A stretch of 49,453 nucleotides of DNA from an uncultured Methanobacteriaceae archaeon (lineage in GTDB: Archaea; Methanobacteriota; Methanobacteria; Methanobacteriales; Methanobacteriaceae). The notes below the pieces were generated by a model. That model was not told where the DNA came from. It was given only the letters and a program-made list of their open reading frames with translations, and did no database searches. The translations under genes were made by a program, and so were the position numbers. Position 1 is the stretch's first letter, and every line of letters starts with the position of its first letter. This document shows positions 18,449 through 28,564 of this stretch, piece by piece. The stretch covers positions 1 through 49,453 of the forward strand of contig CACZOU010000073.1 in NCBI GenBank assembly GCA_902782945.1. The letters run 5' to 3'.

Positions 18449-19126
18449 TTAATTCAAGAATGAATCTAGTGTTGATGTTTTATGTTTTAATAGGTCTAAT
18501 GGTGGATTCATTTGTATAAATTCCATTTGTAGTGACTCTAGTAGTTCTCTTGCATTATCTGTGATATCTGGTGCTACTATTATGCCTCTTACAAATTCTT
18601 TATTATCCATGAAACATTCAACATATCCTTTTAATTGTTTAACAGCATTTGTTCCTGCTTTTCTACTTTTGAATTCAAGTATCATTAGTTTTTCGTCTTT
18701 GTCAGTTCCCATAAGATCTATAAATCCATTTTCTGTCTGGTATTCTCTTCTTGTTGGTCTGAATCCTTTTTCTATTAGCTCTGGTTTTTCCCATGCTAGG
18801 TCTACCATATGTTTTTCATATCCTCTTATTTCTAGTTCTTTAGTGTCTATACAATTGTAGTATGTGACGCTGTATGTTTCATCAAGGTATACTTTTATTT
18901 CTTCAGTAGGTTTTGTTTTCTTGCTTGTTAATATAACTTGATTGTTTTTGACTGATACTTTGTTTTTGCATCCTGGTGCTTGCCAGTTAACAGGGTCTAG
19001 ATTTAATTCTTGGTGTATTGCAAAAGTTCCATCTTTTTTTATTAGGATTAATCTGTCACCTGGTGCTAATCTGCTTCGTGCTCTTCCTTCATATTCTACG
19101 TGACATTTGGCTAATATTATTATCAT
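18449..19126 (-). CDS. nucS: Endonuclease NucS (mismatch-specific, RecB-like)
   Basis: 225 residues from the first ATG. The N-terminal DNA-binding part (CHVEYEGRARSRLAPGDR, NWQAPG) and the RecB-like nuclease part with Asp137 (FIDLMG) and Glu151-x-Lys153 (ILEFKSRKAG) are complete; QLKGYVE follows as expected. NucS/EndoMS cuts both strands at mismatches and works with PCNA. The ATG gives a protein of actinobacterial length, but archaeal members have about 26 more residues at the N-terminus. Those residues are present in frame upstream, without a normal start codon (see the next entry). The gene ends convergently with the TIR-like gene. No conserved PCNA-binding tail is obvious; it ends HKTSTLDSFLN, and the LDSFL may act as a PIP-like motif. 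Confidence 0.88.
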   Translation of the reverse strand: MIIILAKCHVEYEGRARSRLAPGDRLILIKKDGTFAIHQELNLDPVNWQAPGCKNKVSVKNNQVILTSKKTKPTEEIKVYLDETYSVTYYNCIDTKELEIRGYEKHMVDLAWEKPELIEKGFRPTRREYQTENGFIDLMGTDKDEKLMILEFKSRKAGTNAVKQLKGYVECFMDNKEFVRGIIVAPDITDNARELLESLQMEFIQMNPPLDLLKHKTSTLDSFLN

Positions 19127-19219
19127 GGCTTTTTTATTGAAGCCTTCTTGTATTGTTGTGTATGCTTGTTCTATGTCAGGGTTTTCTATGGTTTTGTATT
19201 TTATGGGGTATTCCTCCTA
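19127..19219 (-). promoter_or_regulatory. In-frame nucS N-terminal extension with perfect SD but ATA codon
   Basis: Read on the minus strand: TAG stop (19217-19219) overlaps a perfect AGGAGG (19213-19218); after 8 nt comes ATA (19202-19204), then 25 further sense codons leading in frame into the ATG at 19126. The encoded KYKTIENPDIEQAY...NKKA resembles the N-terminal helix of archaeal NucS proteins. No ATG, GTG or TTG occurs between the stop and 19126. From the ATA the protein would be 251 residues, the usual archaeal length. Either ATA is used as start, or a start codon has been lost by mutation, or there is a sequence error. Confidence 0.6.
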
Positions 19220-19369
19220 AATCTTTTTTCATGTTATTTTTTTATTCTAATAAAAATATTTAAATTAATATTTTTATATATTTATATAATATTTGTTTAT
19301 ATAATGATAATTTTTAACATTGTTATATTAATGATGGGTTACAAAGAAATAAAATATAGGTGAAACAAT

Positions 19370-19918
19370 ATGTCTTCGTCAACACTCCTAAAGGGATTCG
19401 AAATAATCATAGCAGTTATAATAGCAATCCTAGCAGCAAGAGTAGGAATAAGTTATATGGTTATACTACTAGCACTAGGATTTATAATGACATTACTAAC
19501 AAAAAGCAAAGGGGTAGGAACAACTTCTGGAGCAGCATATGCTCTAATAAGTTATATAATATCATATCCTGCAGGATTACTACTAACAGATTACATGCCA
19601 ACAACTAACATAACAGTAGAAACAAGTGCAGGGTCTATGATGTTTAACTTAGTAATGGGTGCATTAATACCAATAATAGCTGCTGTGATAATATCAGGGG
19701 TAGCAGCAATAGTAGCAGGATACATACTAGGATTATTCCACAGAAATAACAAAGATAAAGAAGAAAAACATGAAGAACATCACTATAAAGTAGTAAACGA
19801 CTTTAATGAAATAAGACAGAGAAACAAACAACAAAGACGTAAAAAAGAAGAAGCAATATATATGACACCTATTCAAAAAGCTAAAATAAGAAGAGAAAAA
19901 GAAAGAGAAAAAAGGTGA
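19370..19918 (+). CDS. Membrane protein of unknown function
   Basis: 182 residues. I do not recognise a family function. Hydrophobic segments lie at about residues 8-45 (likely two helices), 55-75 and 88-122, followed by a long, strongly basic and Glu-rich cytosolic tail (about 125-182) that should form a charged helix or coiled coil. The start has AGGTGA before ATG. It ends 4 nt before the ATG of the Fe-S flavoprotein gene, with the SD of that gene inside its last codons, so the two are very likely translated together. A membrane anchor or partner for that oxidoreductase is a reasonable guess, no more. Confidence 0.75.
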   Translation: MSSSTLLKGFEIIIAVIIAILAARVGISYMVILLALGFIMTLLTKSKGVGTTSGAAYALISYIISYPAGLLLTDYMPTTNITVETSAGSMMFNLVMGALIPIIAAVIISGVAAIVAGYILGLFHRNNKDKEEKHEEHHYKVVNDFNEIRQRNKQQRRKKEEAIYMTPIQKAKIRREKEREKR

Positions 19919-19922
19919 AATA

Positions 19923-21137
19923 ATGAAAGATGTTATAATAATAGGAGCTGGAACTGGAGGATTAAGCGTAGCAAGAGAATTATCAAAAAATGATAATGTA
20001 AATATTACAATAATAGAAAAAGGACCACTAGCTGATGCTGAAGATGGATATAAATTCTATGATCCCTGGGATAAAAATGAAATGGAGCTAATAAAAACAA
20101 CAGTGGTAGGAGGTTCATCCCTTGTAATAGCAGGAAACTTTATACCATCATTAGTAGGTGAACTAAAAGAATATGACATTGACATAGAACCACAAATAGC
20201 ACAACTAAAAGAAGAACTAAACATACAACCAATGCCAGAGTCTCATACAGGAAAAATAAATAACCTGCTAGAAAAAGCAGCAAAAGAACTAGGATTAGAG
20301 ATGAACCCGACTCCAAAAGCAATCAATCCTCAAAAATGTAAACAATGCGGAAGATGTGCATGGGGATGTCCACATGGAGCAAAATGGAGTAGTCTAGAAG
20401 ACTTAAAAGTAGCATTAGACAATGGAGCAACACTTCTAACAAACGAAGCTGCAATAAAACTAATCATAGAAGAAGATAAAGTAAAAGGTGTAGTAACAGA
20501 CAAAGGAAACACATACACAGCAGATGTTGTAGTAGTAGCTGCAGGTGGAATGATAACTCCAAAATTATTACGTACTGCTGGAATAAAAGCAGGGGAAACT
20601 TTTGCAGTTGATCCATTTGTAACAATAGGTGGTTACTATAAAGGTGCATGTCAAGACCATGAGATTCAAATGAACAAATACCTTAAACTACCACATATCC
20701 TCATAGCATCACATACAAGCCAATATCTACTACCAAAAATACAAGAAACACATCCTGACGCAACAGCAGATGATATAATAAGTTTCATGGTAAAAGTACC
20801 AGACAATCTTAAAGGAAAAGTATATGCAAATGAAGTAGTAAAAGGCATAGATTTTGATGATGCATCACTAATAGCAAGAGGATGTGGAATTGCAAGTGCA
20901 ATACTAGTGCAGGTAGGTGCTGATATTGAAAGTATTTCCTCAACACATGTAAGAGGAGCACATTTATTATCATCAGCAAGAATAGGTGATATAGTAGATA
21001 ATAATCTAGAAACTGAAATTAAAAACTTATATGTCGGTGATGGATGTGTATTACCAGAAGCACCAGGATTACCACCAATTTATACTATACTAGCATTATC
21101 TAGAAGATTAGGTCAACACTTAGCGGAGATATTATAG
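19923..21137 (+). CDS. FAD-dependent oxidoreductase with Fe-S motif (GMC-like)
   Basis: 404 residues. The N-terminus is a Rossmann FAD site (DVIIIGAGTGGLSVARELS, 3-21, followed by an acidic strand IIEKG). A GGSSLVIAGN segment and the C-terminal VGDGCVLPEAPGLPPIYTIL with its final helix fit the GMC oxidoreductase fold, though shorter. Between them is an added motif Cys139-x2-Cys142-x2-Cys145-x3-Cys149-Pro, as in 4Fe-4S ferredoxins, so electrons probably pass from flavin through an Fe-S centre. Substrate unknown; the classic GMC catalytic His/Asn pair is not clear. It is coupled to an upstream membrane protein gene. The 3' end shows ACCCTCC then T9 (21154-21173). Confidence 0.82.
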   Translation: MKDVIIIGAGTGGLSVARELSKNDNVNITIIEKGPLADAEDGYKFYDPWDKNEMELIKTTVVGGSSLVIAGNFIPSLVGELKEYDIDIEPQIAQLKEELNIQPMPESHTGKINNLLEKAAKELGLEMNPTPKAINPQKCKQCGRCAWGCPHGAKWSSLEDLKVALDNGATLLTNEAAIKLIIEEDKVKGVVTDKGNTYTADVVVVAAGGMITPKLLRTAGIKAGETFAVDPFVTIGGYYKGACQDHEIQMNKYLKLPHILIASHTSQYLLPKIQETHPDATADDIISFMVKVPDNLKGKVYANEVVKGIDFDDASLIARGCGIASAILVQVGADIESISSTHVRGAHLLSSARIGDIVDNNLETEIKNLYVGDGCVLPEAPGLPPIYTILALSRRLGQHLAEIL

Positions 21138-21302
21138 TGTTATTATTTATCTTACCCTCCACTATTTTTTTTTATTGAGTAATAATTTAAGTTTATCTTG
21201 TAGAAAATAAGAATAAATATTTCCTGTACAATTTTTTATAAAAAAAAAGTTATTAAAAAGAAGATACTGAATACATATCCCCTAATTTTAAGATTAACAA
21301 TA

Positions 21303-22454
21303 TTAATACTCAACTTTGGTTATAGTTTCATACACATCATTGAGTAAACTTTTCTGGTCAATATCTTCGATTATTTGATTGACAAGATTTAAATCAGCAT
21401 GGGTTTCAGGATATCTTGGTACTGCACCACAACCACTATCTGGAATAATAGAAACTTCATATGATCCTATTTTCTTACCAATATTTTCTATTTCAATCTT
21501 ATCTAAACTTATAAGTGGACTAAATATAGGCATTCTACATTGATATCTTGTTGCCTCTATATTATTAAGTGTCTGTGAAGCTACTTGTCCTATACTACTA
21601 CCATCTGCTATTGCATTAGCATTTTCTATTTTTGCAAGATGTTCTGCTGTTTGATACATACCACTCTTACATAGGACACAGGTCATACGTGGTGGTGCAT
21701 CATTTCTAGCATGTTCTAAGTATTGTCCTAATTTTACTGTATATAATCTTACCTCTGAACCAAGAGAATATCTTTGTAAATTCTCAGCTTGTTTTTTAAC
21801 TTTGTCTATTGTACCTGTAGTGAAAGGATAATTATCACAGTGTAATAATGTTACAGAACATCCTCTTTTAAGCATGAGATAAGCAGCGACTGGTGAATCA
21901 ATTCCTCCAGATATTAAACATACAACTCTACCTTGTGAGCCAACAGGTAATCCTCCTAATCCTGGTATTTTTTCTGTGTAAATATATGTGTCATCATTTC
22001 TTACTTCAACATATATTGTGAAATCAGGATTAGATAAATTTACTTTAGCACTAGTTAGTTCAACTACTACAGCTCCACAGTATCCTGCCATCTCTTGACT
22101 AGTGAAATTATGTTTTCCTACACGTCTACATTTAATAGCAAAAGAATCTTTTTCTGGATTGAATTTACCAGACTCTATTAATTTTGGAACTATATCCTTA
22201 AGCAATGCTTTAATATCTTCTTTATCTGTTTTTGTTTCTAATACTGGACTGTATGATACAATTCCAAATACTCTTCCTAGTACGTCATGTACTTTTTCTT
22301 CTTTTTCTTCAGTTATTAATGTTATCCGTCCTTGATCATTTTCAAAGGTACAGTTTAATTCAGTTTTTATATTGTTCATCAATTTATTTTCGAATTTACG
22401 TCTGATTTTTGGACTTTTTATTCCTATTTCACCATATCTTACAAAATATTTCAT
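21303..22454 (-). CDS. thiI: tRNA 4-thiouridine synthetase ThiI
   Basis: 383 residues: N-terminal ferredoxin-like and THUMP domains (about 1-165), then a PP-loop ATPase with SGGIDS (182-187). ThiI adenylates U8 of tRNA and inserts sulfur; in some organisms it also serves thiamine thiazole synthesis. There is no C-terminal rhodanese domain, so no Cys456-type persulfide carrier; methanogens use other cysteines in a CxxC-type arrangement, and CVLCKSG (about 266) is present here. The upstream gene on the same strand, encoding a VWA protein, ends 12 nt before this start, so they may be cotranscribed, but no functional link is known. Confidence 0.93.
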   Translation of the reverse strand: MKYFVRYGEIGIKSPKIRRKFENKLMNNIKTELNCTFENDQGRITLITEEKEEKVHDVLGRVFGIVSYSPVLETKTDKEDIKALLKDIVPKLIESGKFNPEKDSFAIKCRRVGKHNFTSQEMAGYCGAVVVELTSAKVNLSNPDFTIYVEVRNDDTYIYTEKIPGLGGLPVGSQGRVVCLISGGIDSPVAAYLMLKRGCSVTLLHCDNYPFTTGTIDKVKKQAENLQRYSLGSEVRLYTVKLGQYLEHARNDAPPRMTCVLCKSGMYQTAEHLAKIENANAIADGSSIGQVASQTLNNIEATRYQCRMPIFSPLISLDKIEIENIGKKIGSYEVSIIPDSGCGAVPRYPETHADLNLVNQIIEDIDQKSLLNDVYETITKVEY

Positions 22455-22466
22455 GTTATACCTCTT

Positions 22467-23615
22467 TTATAATTTTGTTATTAATTCTGCTAGATGTTCT
22501 AGGTTACCTATTTCATATACTTCTGCTCCAGCATTCTGGTAGTCTCTAACACAGCTTGTAGGTGTATCCCATCTTATTTTTTTTTCAGGATTTAATATGA
22601 TTACTTTTGAGCTTTGTTTTACTATTTTTTTTAGTATTTTAGCACTTTCCAGTATTCCCTCTTCTCTTTTTCCTCTCCAATCTCTACAATCTGTTAATAT
22701 GATTACTATGCTCCTATGATTAAGATTTGCATCTTTTAAGAATTCTTTGAATGATTGGGCCATGTCTGATTGTCCATGTATCATTCCTCTTCTCATTCTT
22801 TGTGTGGATATTGATGTGAATGATTCATAGTATGATTCACTTTTGAGTGCTTCAGTTGTGTTGATTATGTTGCTGTCAAATTCATAGCTTGATATTTTGT
22901 CAAATGATTTTTGACATCCATATATTATTGAAAAGAACCAGCTACTTATCCAGTCACATGATCCACTTATGTCACTTAGAAATATGTGTTTGCTTTTATG
23001 TATTTGTGGTTTGGATTTGTATAATTTGATTAGTTTTCCCCCGTTTTTTAAGTTCCCTCTTATTGTTCGGGGCATGTCTATGTTGTTTGTTGTCATTAGT
23101 CTTTTTCTTTTTGATCTTTTGTTAGCTATTTTTTCTGCTAGTTTACGGCAGAGGTCAAGTATTCTTTCGTCGTAGCTATTTATATTGCTTATGTCTGTTT
23201 TTAGTAGGTCTTTTTCGTGTATTTTGTTTTGTTTTAGTTGTTCTGGGTTAAAGTCAGGTGGTATTATTTTTTCTATGGGCAGGTCACTTTCAACTTCACT
23301 TGGCATGGGCATTATGTCTTCTTGTTGTATGCTTGGGTCGTCATGTGAGTTATTGTAGGGGTCTTGTTGTATATTATTTGGTTTGGTTTTGTCTTCTATG
23401 TTTGTGAATAATTCTTCGAATACTTTGTTGAATTTCTTGTTGTCATGAGGGTCTTTGATGTATACACTTCGTAGTGCTGTTTGTATTTCGTTGAGATTAC
23501 TGTCTGTTTTCATGAGATTCCATACGTTACAGGCTGTTTCTGTGCTTCTTATACTAACGGATACTCCTTCGTCACGTAGTTGGTTTGATAATGCAACTAT
23601 TCTTTTGTTAACCAC
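22467..23615 (-). CDS. VWA-domain protein, CoxE-like
   Basis: About 382 residues. The N-terminal half starts like CoxE family proteins (LSNQLRDEGVSVSI) and contains a low-complexity linker; the C-terminal half is a von Willebrand A domain with the metal site motif DISGS followed by a conserved Thr (ILTDCRDW) and a final strand region. VWA proteins of this kind usually work with a MoxR AAA+ ATPase to assemble or activate metal enzymes; no such ATPase is next to it. Start: the ATG at 23633 has no SD, whereas GGGAG (within its first codons) lies 8 nt before a GTG at 23615, so the GTG is chosen. It is 12 nt upstream of thiI. Confidence 0.82.
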   Translation of the reverse strand: MVNKRIVALSNQLRDEGVSVSIRSTETACNVWNLMKTDSNLNEIQTALRSVYIKDPHDNKKFNKVFEELFTNIEDKTKPNNIQQDPYNNSHDDPSIQQEDIMPMPSEVESDLPIEKIIPPDFNPEQLKQNKIHEKDLLKTDISNINSYDERILDLCRKLAEKIANKRSKRKRLMTTNNIDMPRTIRGNLKNGGKLIKLYKSKPQIHKSKHIFLSDISGSCDWISSWFFSIIYGCQKSFDKISSYEFDSNIINTTEALKSESYYESFTSISTQRMRRGMIHGQSDMAQSFKEFLKDANLNHRSIVIILTDCRDWRGKREEGILESAKILKKIVKQSSKVIILNPEKKIRWDTPTSCVRDYQNAGAEVYEIGNLEHLAELITKL

Positions 23616-23830
23616 TTTTATTTCTCCCTGCATTTTTATAGTATATTTTAATATATGGTCGTCTTAGTATTTTATTATTCCAATCCAACTATTAACATTG
23701 TTATAATATGTTTTTGTTTATATAAAATAATTACTCACTTATAAAAATCTATATGATATTAATTTAAAATATAATAACATAAAATAAAGAAAAAAAATAA
23801 TAACGCTAACATAAAAAGTAGGTTAATTAA

Positions 23831-25192
23831 ATGAAAAGAATACTATTAACAGGAACAGGAAGTGGAGTAGGCAAAACAACAATAACCACAGGAATCATGA
23901 AAGCACTATCAAAAGAACATAAAATACAATCATTCAAAGTAGGCCCAGACTACATAGACCCCTCCTATCACAATTGTGCAACAGGAGTACCCTCACGTAA
24001 CCTTGATTCATTCTTCATGACAGAAAAACAAATAAGACAATCTTTTAAAAATGGGATGACAGAATCTAAAGCAGATTATGGAATAATAGAAGGGGTAAGA
24101 GGATTATATGAGGGAATCAGTCCAGTAAATGACATAGGAAGCACAGCATCAATAGCAAAAGCACTTAATGCACCAGTAATATTAATCATAAATAGTCGAA
24201 GCCTAGTAAGAAGTGCTGCTGCAATGGTAATCGGATTTAAATCATTAGATCCACAAATCAACATTGAAGGAGTAATTCTAAACAATGTAAAAAGTAATAA
24301 ACACTATTTAAAAACAAAAGAAGCAGTAGAAAAATTAGCAGACACTCCTGTAATAGGTGGAATAGTAAGAGATAAATCTATAACAATGGAACAAAGACAT
24401 CTAGGATTAATACCGGCAGTAGAACAAGATAGAATAAAAGGATTAATAGAAAAATGGGGAGAACTAGTAGAAGATAACCTAGACTTAGACATGATAATGA
24501 ACATAATGAACAATTCACAGCCAATAAAAGATGAATATGAACCAATATGGTCAGAAAACAAAACCAAACAAAAAACAAAAATAGCAATACCATTTGATGA
24601 AGCATTCAACTTCTACTACCAGGAAAACATAGAAGCACTAGAATATAACAATGCAAAAATAGAATACTTCAGCCCAATACATGATGAAACAATGCCTGAT
24701 GTTGATGCATTATACATTGGTGGAGGATACCCTGAGATATTTAAAAAAGAATTATCCCAAAATAAAAAAATGCTCAACTCAATAAAACAATTTTCAGATG
24801 ATAACCATCCAATATATGCTGAATGTGGAGGATTGATGTATCTATGTAAATCAATAGATAACCTACCAACAGTAGGAGTATACCCCTACAAATCAATGCT
24901 AACTAAAAAAGTACAAGGATTAAGTTATACAATAGCACACGTAGAACAAGATACACCAATACTAAAAAAGGGAACAGAATATCATGGCCATGAGTTCCAC
25001 TATTCTAAAGTAGAATACAAGGGATCTAATAAAAATGATTTTGCATTCAAAATGAAACGTGGAGTAGGAATCACAGGTGAATACGATGGATTATTAAAAA
25101 ATAATACTGTTGCAAGCTACATTCATACACACACTGCATGTTTACCCGAATTTGCATATAACTTTACACAAACAGCATATGATAATGAATAA
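23831..25192 (+). CDS. cfbB: Ni-sirohydrochlorin / cobyrinate a,c-diamide synthase
   Basis: 453 residues in the normal CbiA order: N-terminal dethiobiotin-synthetase-like ATPase with P-loop [10 protein letters not shown], the VGPDYIDP and EGVRGLYEG segments, then a class I glutamine amidotransferase domain with nucleophile Cys332 ([10 protein letters not shown]) and His432 ([12 protein letters not shown]). It amidates the a and c carboxylates of a tetrapyrrole using Gln and ATP. In methanogens this family makes the F430 precursor (CfbB) and may also serve cobamide synthesis (CbiA); both cofactors are needed here for methyl-CoM reductase and MtaC. Which one, or both, cannot be told from this gene alone. 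mtd follows 65 nt downstream. Confidence 0.85.
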   Translation: MKRILLTGTGSGVGKTTITTGIMKALSKEHKIQSFKVGPDYIDPSYHNCATGVPSRNLDSFFMTEKQIRQSFKNGMTESKADYGIIEGVRGLYEGISPVNDIGSTASIAKALNAPVILIINSRSLVRSAAAMVIGFKSLDPQINIEGVILNNVKSNKHYLKTKEAVEKLADTPVIGGIVRDKSITMEQRHLGLIPAVEQDRIKGLIEKWGELVEDNLDLDMIMNIMNNSQPIKDEYEPIWSENKTKQKTKIAIPFDEAFNFYYQENIEALEYNNAKIEYFSPIHDETMPDVDALYIGGGYPEIFKKELSQNKKMLNSIKQFSDDNHPIYAECGGLMYLCKSIDNLPTVGVYPYKSMLTKKVQGLSYTIAHVEQDTPILKKGTEYHGHEFHYSKVEYKGSNKNDFAFKMKRGVGITGEYDGLLKNNTVASYIHTHTACLPEFAYNFTQTAYDNE

Positions 25193-25257
25193 TATAAGCA
25201 CCTAAAAAGAATAATAAGAAAAAACATATTAATTATTAATAATTTTGACGTGAAAAT

Positions 25258-26088
25258 ATGGTAGTAAAAATAGGAATAATAAAAGTAGGTAATATAGGAA
25301 CTTCACCAATAATAGATTTGGTATTAGATGAAAGAGCAGATCGTGATGATATAGATGTAAGAACAATAAGTTCCGGGGCAAAAATGGGTAAAAAACAAAT
25401 GGAGGATGTATTACCAAAAATAACAGAATTCAATCCGGACATGATTATCTTCATTAGTCCTAATCCAAATGCTAAACAACCTAGTATTGCAAGAGAAGCA
25501 TTATCTAAAACAGGAATCCCAACAATTATCATAGGGGACCGTCCAGGGGAAAAAGCTATTGATGAAATGAAAGAACAAAAATTAGGATACATATTAGTAA
25601 GAGCAGACCCTATGATTGGTGCAAGAAGAGAATTCCTTGACCCTACAGAAATGGCATTATTTAATTCAGACGTTCTAAAAGTACTATCAGTAACAGGTGC
25701 TTTCAGATTAGTTCACGAAACAATTGACGGTCTTATAGATAAGATAAGTAACAATGAACCTATAGAAGTACCACAAATTGTTGTAACAGCAGAAAGAGCA
25801 GTACTAGCAGCAGGATTTAAAAATCCATATGCAATGAGTAAGGCAATAGCCGCATACAATATAGCAACACAAGTATCTGTTATGGATGTAAAAGCATGTT
25901 TCAAAACAAATGAGCCTAATATATACATACCTCTAGTAGCAGCAGCTCATGAAATGATGTCATCTGCAGCAAAACTAGCAGATGAAGCAAGAGAAATAGA
26001 AAAAGGTAATGATACTGTTTTAAGAACACCACATAGGCGTGATGGTTCTACATTACATAAAACTTCTTTGATGGATAACTTTGAATAA
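25258..26088 (+). CDS. mtd: F420-dependent methylenetetrahydromethanopterin dehydrogenase
   Basis: 276 residues, the normal length of Mtd. The whole sequence is typical, for example KIGIIKVGNIGTSPIIDL at the start, DRPGEKAIDEMKEQKLGYIL and RADPMIGARREFLDPTEM in the middle and RTPHRRDGSTLHKTSLMDNFE-like ending. It converts methenyl-H4MPT to methylene-H4MPT with reduced F420, a step in the CO2/C1 branch of methanogenesis. In methanol-plus-H2 methanogens such as Methanosphaera the step serves mainly C1 supply for biosynthesis. The 3' end carries a hairpin that includes the stop codon. Confidence 0.97.
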   Translation: MVVKIGIIKVGNIGTSPIIDLVLDERADRDDIDVRTISSGAKMGKKQMEDVLPKITEFNPDMIIFISPNPNAKQPSIAREALSKTGIPTIIIGDRPGEKAIDEMKEQKLGYILVRADPMIGARREFLDPTEMALFNSDVLKVLSVTGAFRLVHETIDGLIDKISNNEPIEVPQIVVTAERAVLAAGFKNPYAMSKAIAAYNIATQVSVMDVKACFKTNEPNIYIPLVAAAHEMMSSAAKLADEAREIEKGNDTVLRTPHRRDGSTLHKTSLMDNFE

Positions 26089-26116
26089 AAAAGTTTATTC
26101 CACACCCATTTTTTTT
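26083..26116 (+). terminator. Hairpin terminator including the mtd stop codon
   Basis: GAATAAA (26083-26089) pairs perfectly with TTTATTC (26094-26100) around AAAG. The TAA stop is in the 5' arm. CACACCCA and a T8 run (26109-26116) follow. hisB converges from the other side. Confidence 0.75.
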
Positions 26117-26156
26117 ATATTTTCTGAAAAAAATAATTAGAATAAAGAGAAAACTA

Positions 26157-26741
26157 TTATAATAATCCTTTTGTGCTTAATAATTGGTCATGAGTAATTG
26201 TTGTAGCGCTGTTTAATGCACGTGCTAGTGATTTAAATATAGCTTCACAGATATGATGATCATTTTCTCCTTCAGCTTTAACATTAATATTCATTAAACC
26301 AGTATTTGCAAAGGATTCTATGAAATGTTTGATATTTTGTGTTCCAACATCACCTATGTATTGATACTCAAAATCTGCATTAAACACAGTGTAACTACGT
26401 CCACTAAGGTCAACTGCTACTGTACTTAATGCTTCGTCCATTGGCACCATACTATAGCCCATACGTTCTATACCTACTTTATCACCAACAGCTTTGTTGA
26501 AGCATTCACCTAATAGTAATCCTATATCTTCTACTGTATGATGGTCATCTACTTCTATGTCTCCATCACATTTTACTGTTAAATCAAAAAAGCCATGTTT
26601 ACTGAATGATTCTAGCATGTGGTCTAAGAATTTAAGTCCACTGTCAATATTGCTTTTTCCAGTACCGTCTATGTTTAGTTTTATTGTTATGTTAGTTTCA
26701 CGTGTTTTTCTAGTTAGTTCAACTTCTCTTTTATTTTTCAT
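26157..26741 (-). CDS. hisB: Imidazoleglycerol-phosphate dehydratase
   Basis: 194 residues, the monofunctional archaeal length without the phosphatase domain. Metal-binding motifs DDHHTVED (about residue 65-72) and NDHHICEA (about 159-166) are both present, as are GLKFLDHML and [15 protein letters not shown]. It converts imidazole glycerol phosphate to imidazole acetol phosphate in histidine synthesis. It stands apart from hisG (41.6 kb), so his genes are scattered in this genome. It is downstream of the flippase gene start-to-end on the same strand (flippase ends at 26773, that is, after it in coordinates), with 31 nt between, so it may be read from the flippase transcript. Confidence 0.95.
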   Translation of the reverse strand: MKNKREVELTRKTRETNITIKLNIDGTGKSNIDSGLKFLDHMLESFSKHGFFDLTVKCDGDIEVDDHHTVEDIGLLLGECFNKAVGDKVGIERMGYSMVPMDEALSTVAVDLSGRSYTVFNADFEYQYIGDVGTQNIKHFIESFANTGLMNINVKAEGENDHHICEAIFKSLARALNSATTITHDQLLSTKGLL

Positions 26742-26772
26742 ATCAATATCATTCCTTTTTTTTATCTTATTA

Positions 26773-28326
26773 TTATTGTTTATATATTAATTCATGCTTT
26801 TCTATAAATTTTATTATTTTTTCTGTGTAAGGTCTTAAGAATGTTTCCCTGTTTAAGTAGTCTGTGAAGAATTTAATATCTCTTTCTGATAATACTCTGA
26901 AGAGGAATAAACAAACTATGTATAGGATTGTTCCTACAATAAATCCAATTATAGCACCAATAATTGTTTTTGGTATAATAATACAAGCTATCATTAAAAT
27001 AATATTGCATGTCACAATAAGCAGTATATTTTTCCATGGAAGTGATATTTTTGTATTTCTTATTACAGTGTATAATATCACAATCATAAGTATACCTGTA
27101 GTGATGGTAGTACCAATACCTGCACCTACAATACCAGATACATTAACAAATATAACATTTAGTACAATGTTTAAAACAGTACCTGCTATTAATATGTACA
27201 TTGGAAGTTTAGGCTTACCTGTTCCCTGTAATATACTACTACAAATCATATATATACTATAAAAAGACATTCCTATAACAAGAATACTTAAAACACTTGC
27301 ACCTTTAATATAATTACTTCCAAAGAGTATTGTGATAACAGGCTCACTAAATACACTAATCATTACACATAATGGTAAAACTGTTAATATACAATATCTT
27401 AGACAATCAACAACATACTCCTGTAATAATTTCTGGTTCTTCATAGTGTATGCTTCAGCGGTTGCTGGAAGTAGTACTGTTGAAATAGATAATGAAATAA
27501 TCAAAGGAATTCTAGCAATAGGATCTGCTGAATTATAATAACCAACATCACTAGACAACATGAATATTCCAATAATCAATGTTCCAACATCATAAATTGC
27601 CATCTCAGAAAGTGCTGTGATAGTAACAGGTATAGCAAATCGTATGAGCATCCATAGAAGATTTAACTCATCTTTCCTACTCAAACTTAAATCTTCCTCA
27701 GTTTCAAAAAGACCGCTGATATATTTCTTGTAGAAATACACTGCAGTAATTGCAGATACAATAAAACCAAAAGCACTACCAAGAACGGCACCAGTAGCAT
27801 ATAATCCGACATATACAAAAAGACATGCAAAAACAATAGTAGAAATCTGTTCACACATCCTATTATAAACAGTATATTCATTCTTATACACTCCCTGATA
27901 TGCTCCACGCATAGCTCCAACAACAACACTGAAAGGAGTAATAAGACTAATAACTCTTAAAGGCCATACAACAGCAGGCTTGTGAAAAATAGCATTAGCA
28001 ATAAAATCCGATGCAAACAACATTATAACTCCCAGTATAAGAGCCATAAATATCATATACTTCGTGGATGTTCTGATAATTTGTTTTATCAGAGCATGCT
28101 CATTTTTAACATTATACTCAGAAACATACTTAGCTATTGCAGGTGGAAGACCTCCCGCGGATAATATTTGAAAAATACCCTGAAAAGGCAGTGTTAATCC
28201 ATATAAACCATAACCTTCTGGTCCTAACATTCTACTCATTAATAGTCTGTTGATATATCCTCCAACACGGAATAATAGATTACCTATTACTAAAATAATA
28301 CTATTCTTCATGAGTTTATTTGTCAT
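26773..28326 (-). CDS. Polysaccharide flippase (Wzx/MATE-like)
   Basis: 517 residues with about 14 membrane helices. The start ([38 protein letters not shown]) is typical of the polysaccharide transporter/MurJ-like branch of the MOP superfamily. Such proteins flip lipid-linked oligosaccharides across the membrane. Divergently across a 235-nt gap lies a Wzy-like polymerase gene followed by a glycosyltransferase-like gene, which supports a role in surface glycan or pseudomurein precursor export. Which lipid-linked substrate is moved cannot be decided here. Confidence 0.9.
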   Translation of the reverse strand: MTNKLMKNSIILVIGNLLFRVGGYINRLLMSRMLGPEGYGLYGLTLPFQGIFQILSAGGLPPAIAKYVSEYNVKNEHALIKQIIRTSTKYMIFMALILGVIMLFASDFIANAIFHKPAVVWPLRVISLITPFSVVVGAMRGAYQGVYKNEYTVYNRMCEQISTIVFACLFVYVGLYATGAVLGSAFGFIVSAITAVYFYKKYISGLFETEEDLSLSRKDELNLLWMLIRFAIPVTITALSEMAIYDVGTLIIGIFMLSSDVGYYNSADPIARIPLIISLSISTVLLPATAEAYTMKNQKLLQEYVVDCLRYCILTVLPLCVMISVFSEPVITILFGSNYIKGASVLSILVIGMSFYSIYMICSSILQGTGKPKLPMYILIAGTVLNIVLNVIFVNVSGIVGAGIGTTITTGILMIVILYTVIRNTKISLPWKNILLIVTCNIILMIACIIIPKTIIGAIIGFIVGTILYIVCLFLFRVLSERDIKFFTDYLNRETFLRPYTEKIIKFIEKHELIYKQ

Positions 28327-28564
28327 ATTTTCACACTGCTAGTCTATATTTCTTCTGATTAATTACTATCTATGTATATATTACTATAAAAATTACATCT
28401 CTTTACCTAATATCCCTTAATGGAATATAACCGGGAAAATCGGTAAAGAATACAATATTATCTATATAATATTTTCAGATAATATAAATAAAATGTTTAT
28501 ATCAGTTTATAAAAATATAAATATATAATTTAGTATTTATATTTTACTTATTCTATCATGGTTG

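Noticed and set aside
28454-28473. AATATTAT-CTAT-ATAATATT dyad before the Wzy-like gene
   Set aside because: Made almost only of A and T; such dyads are expected by chance in this genome.
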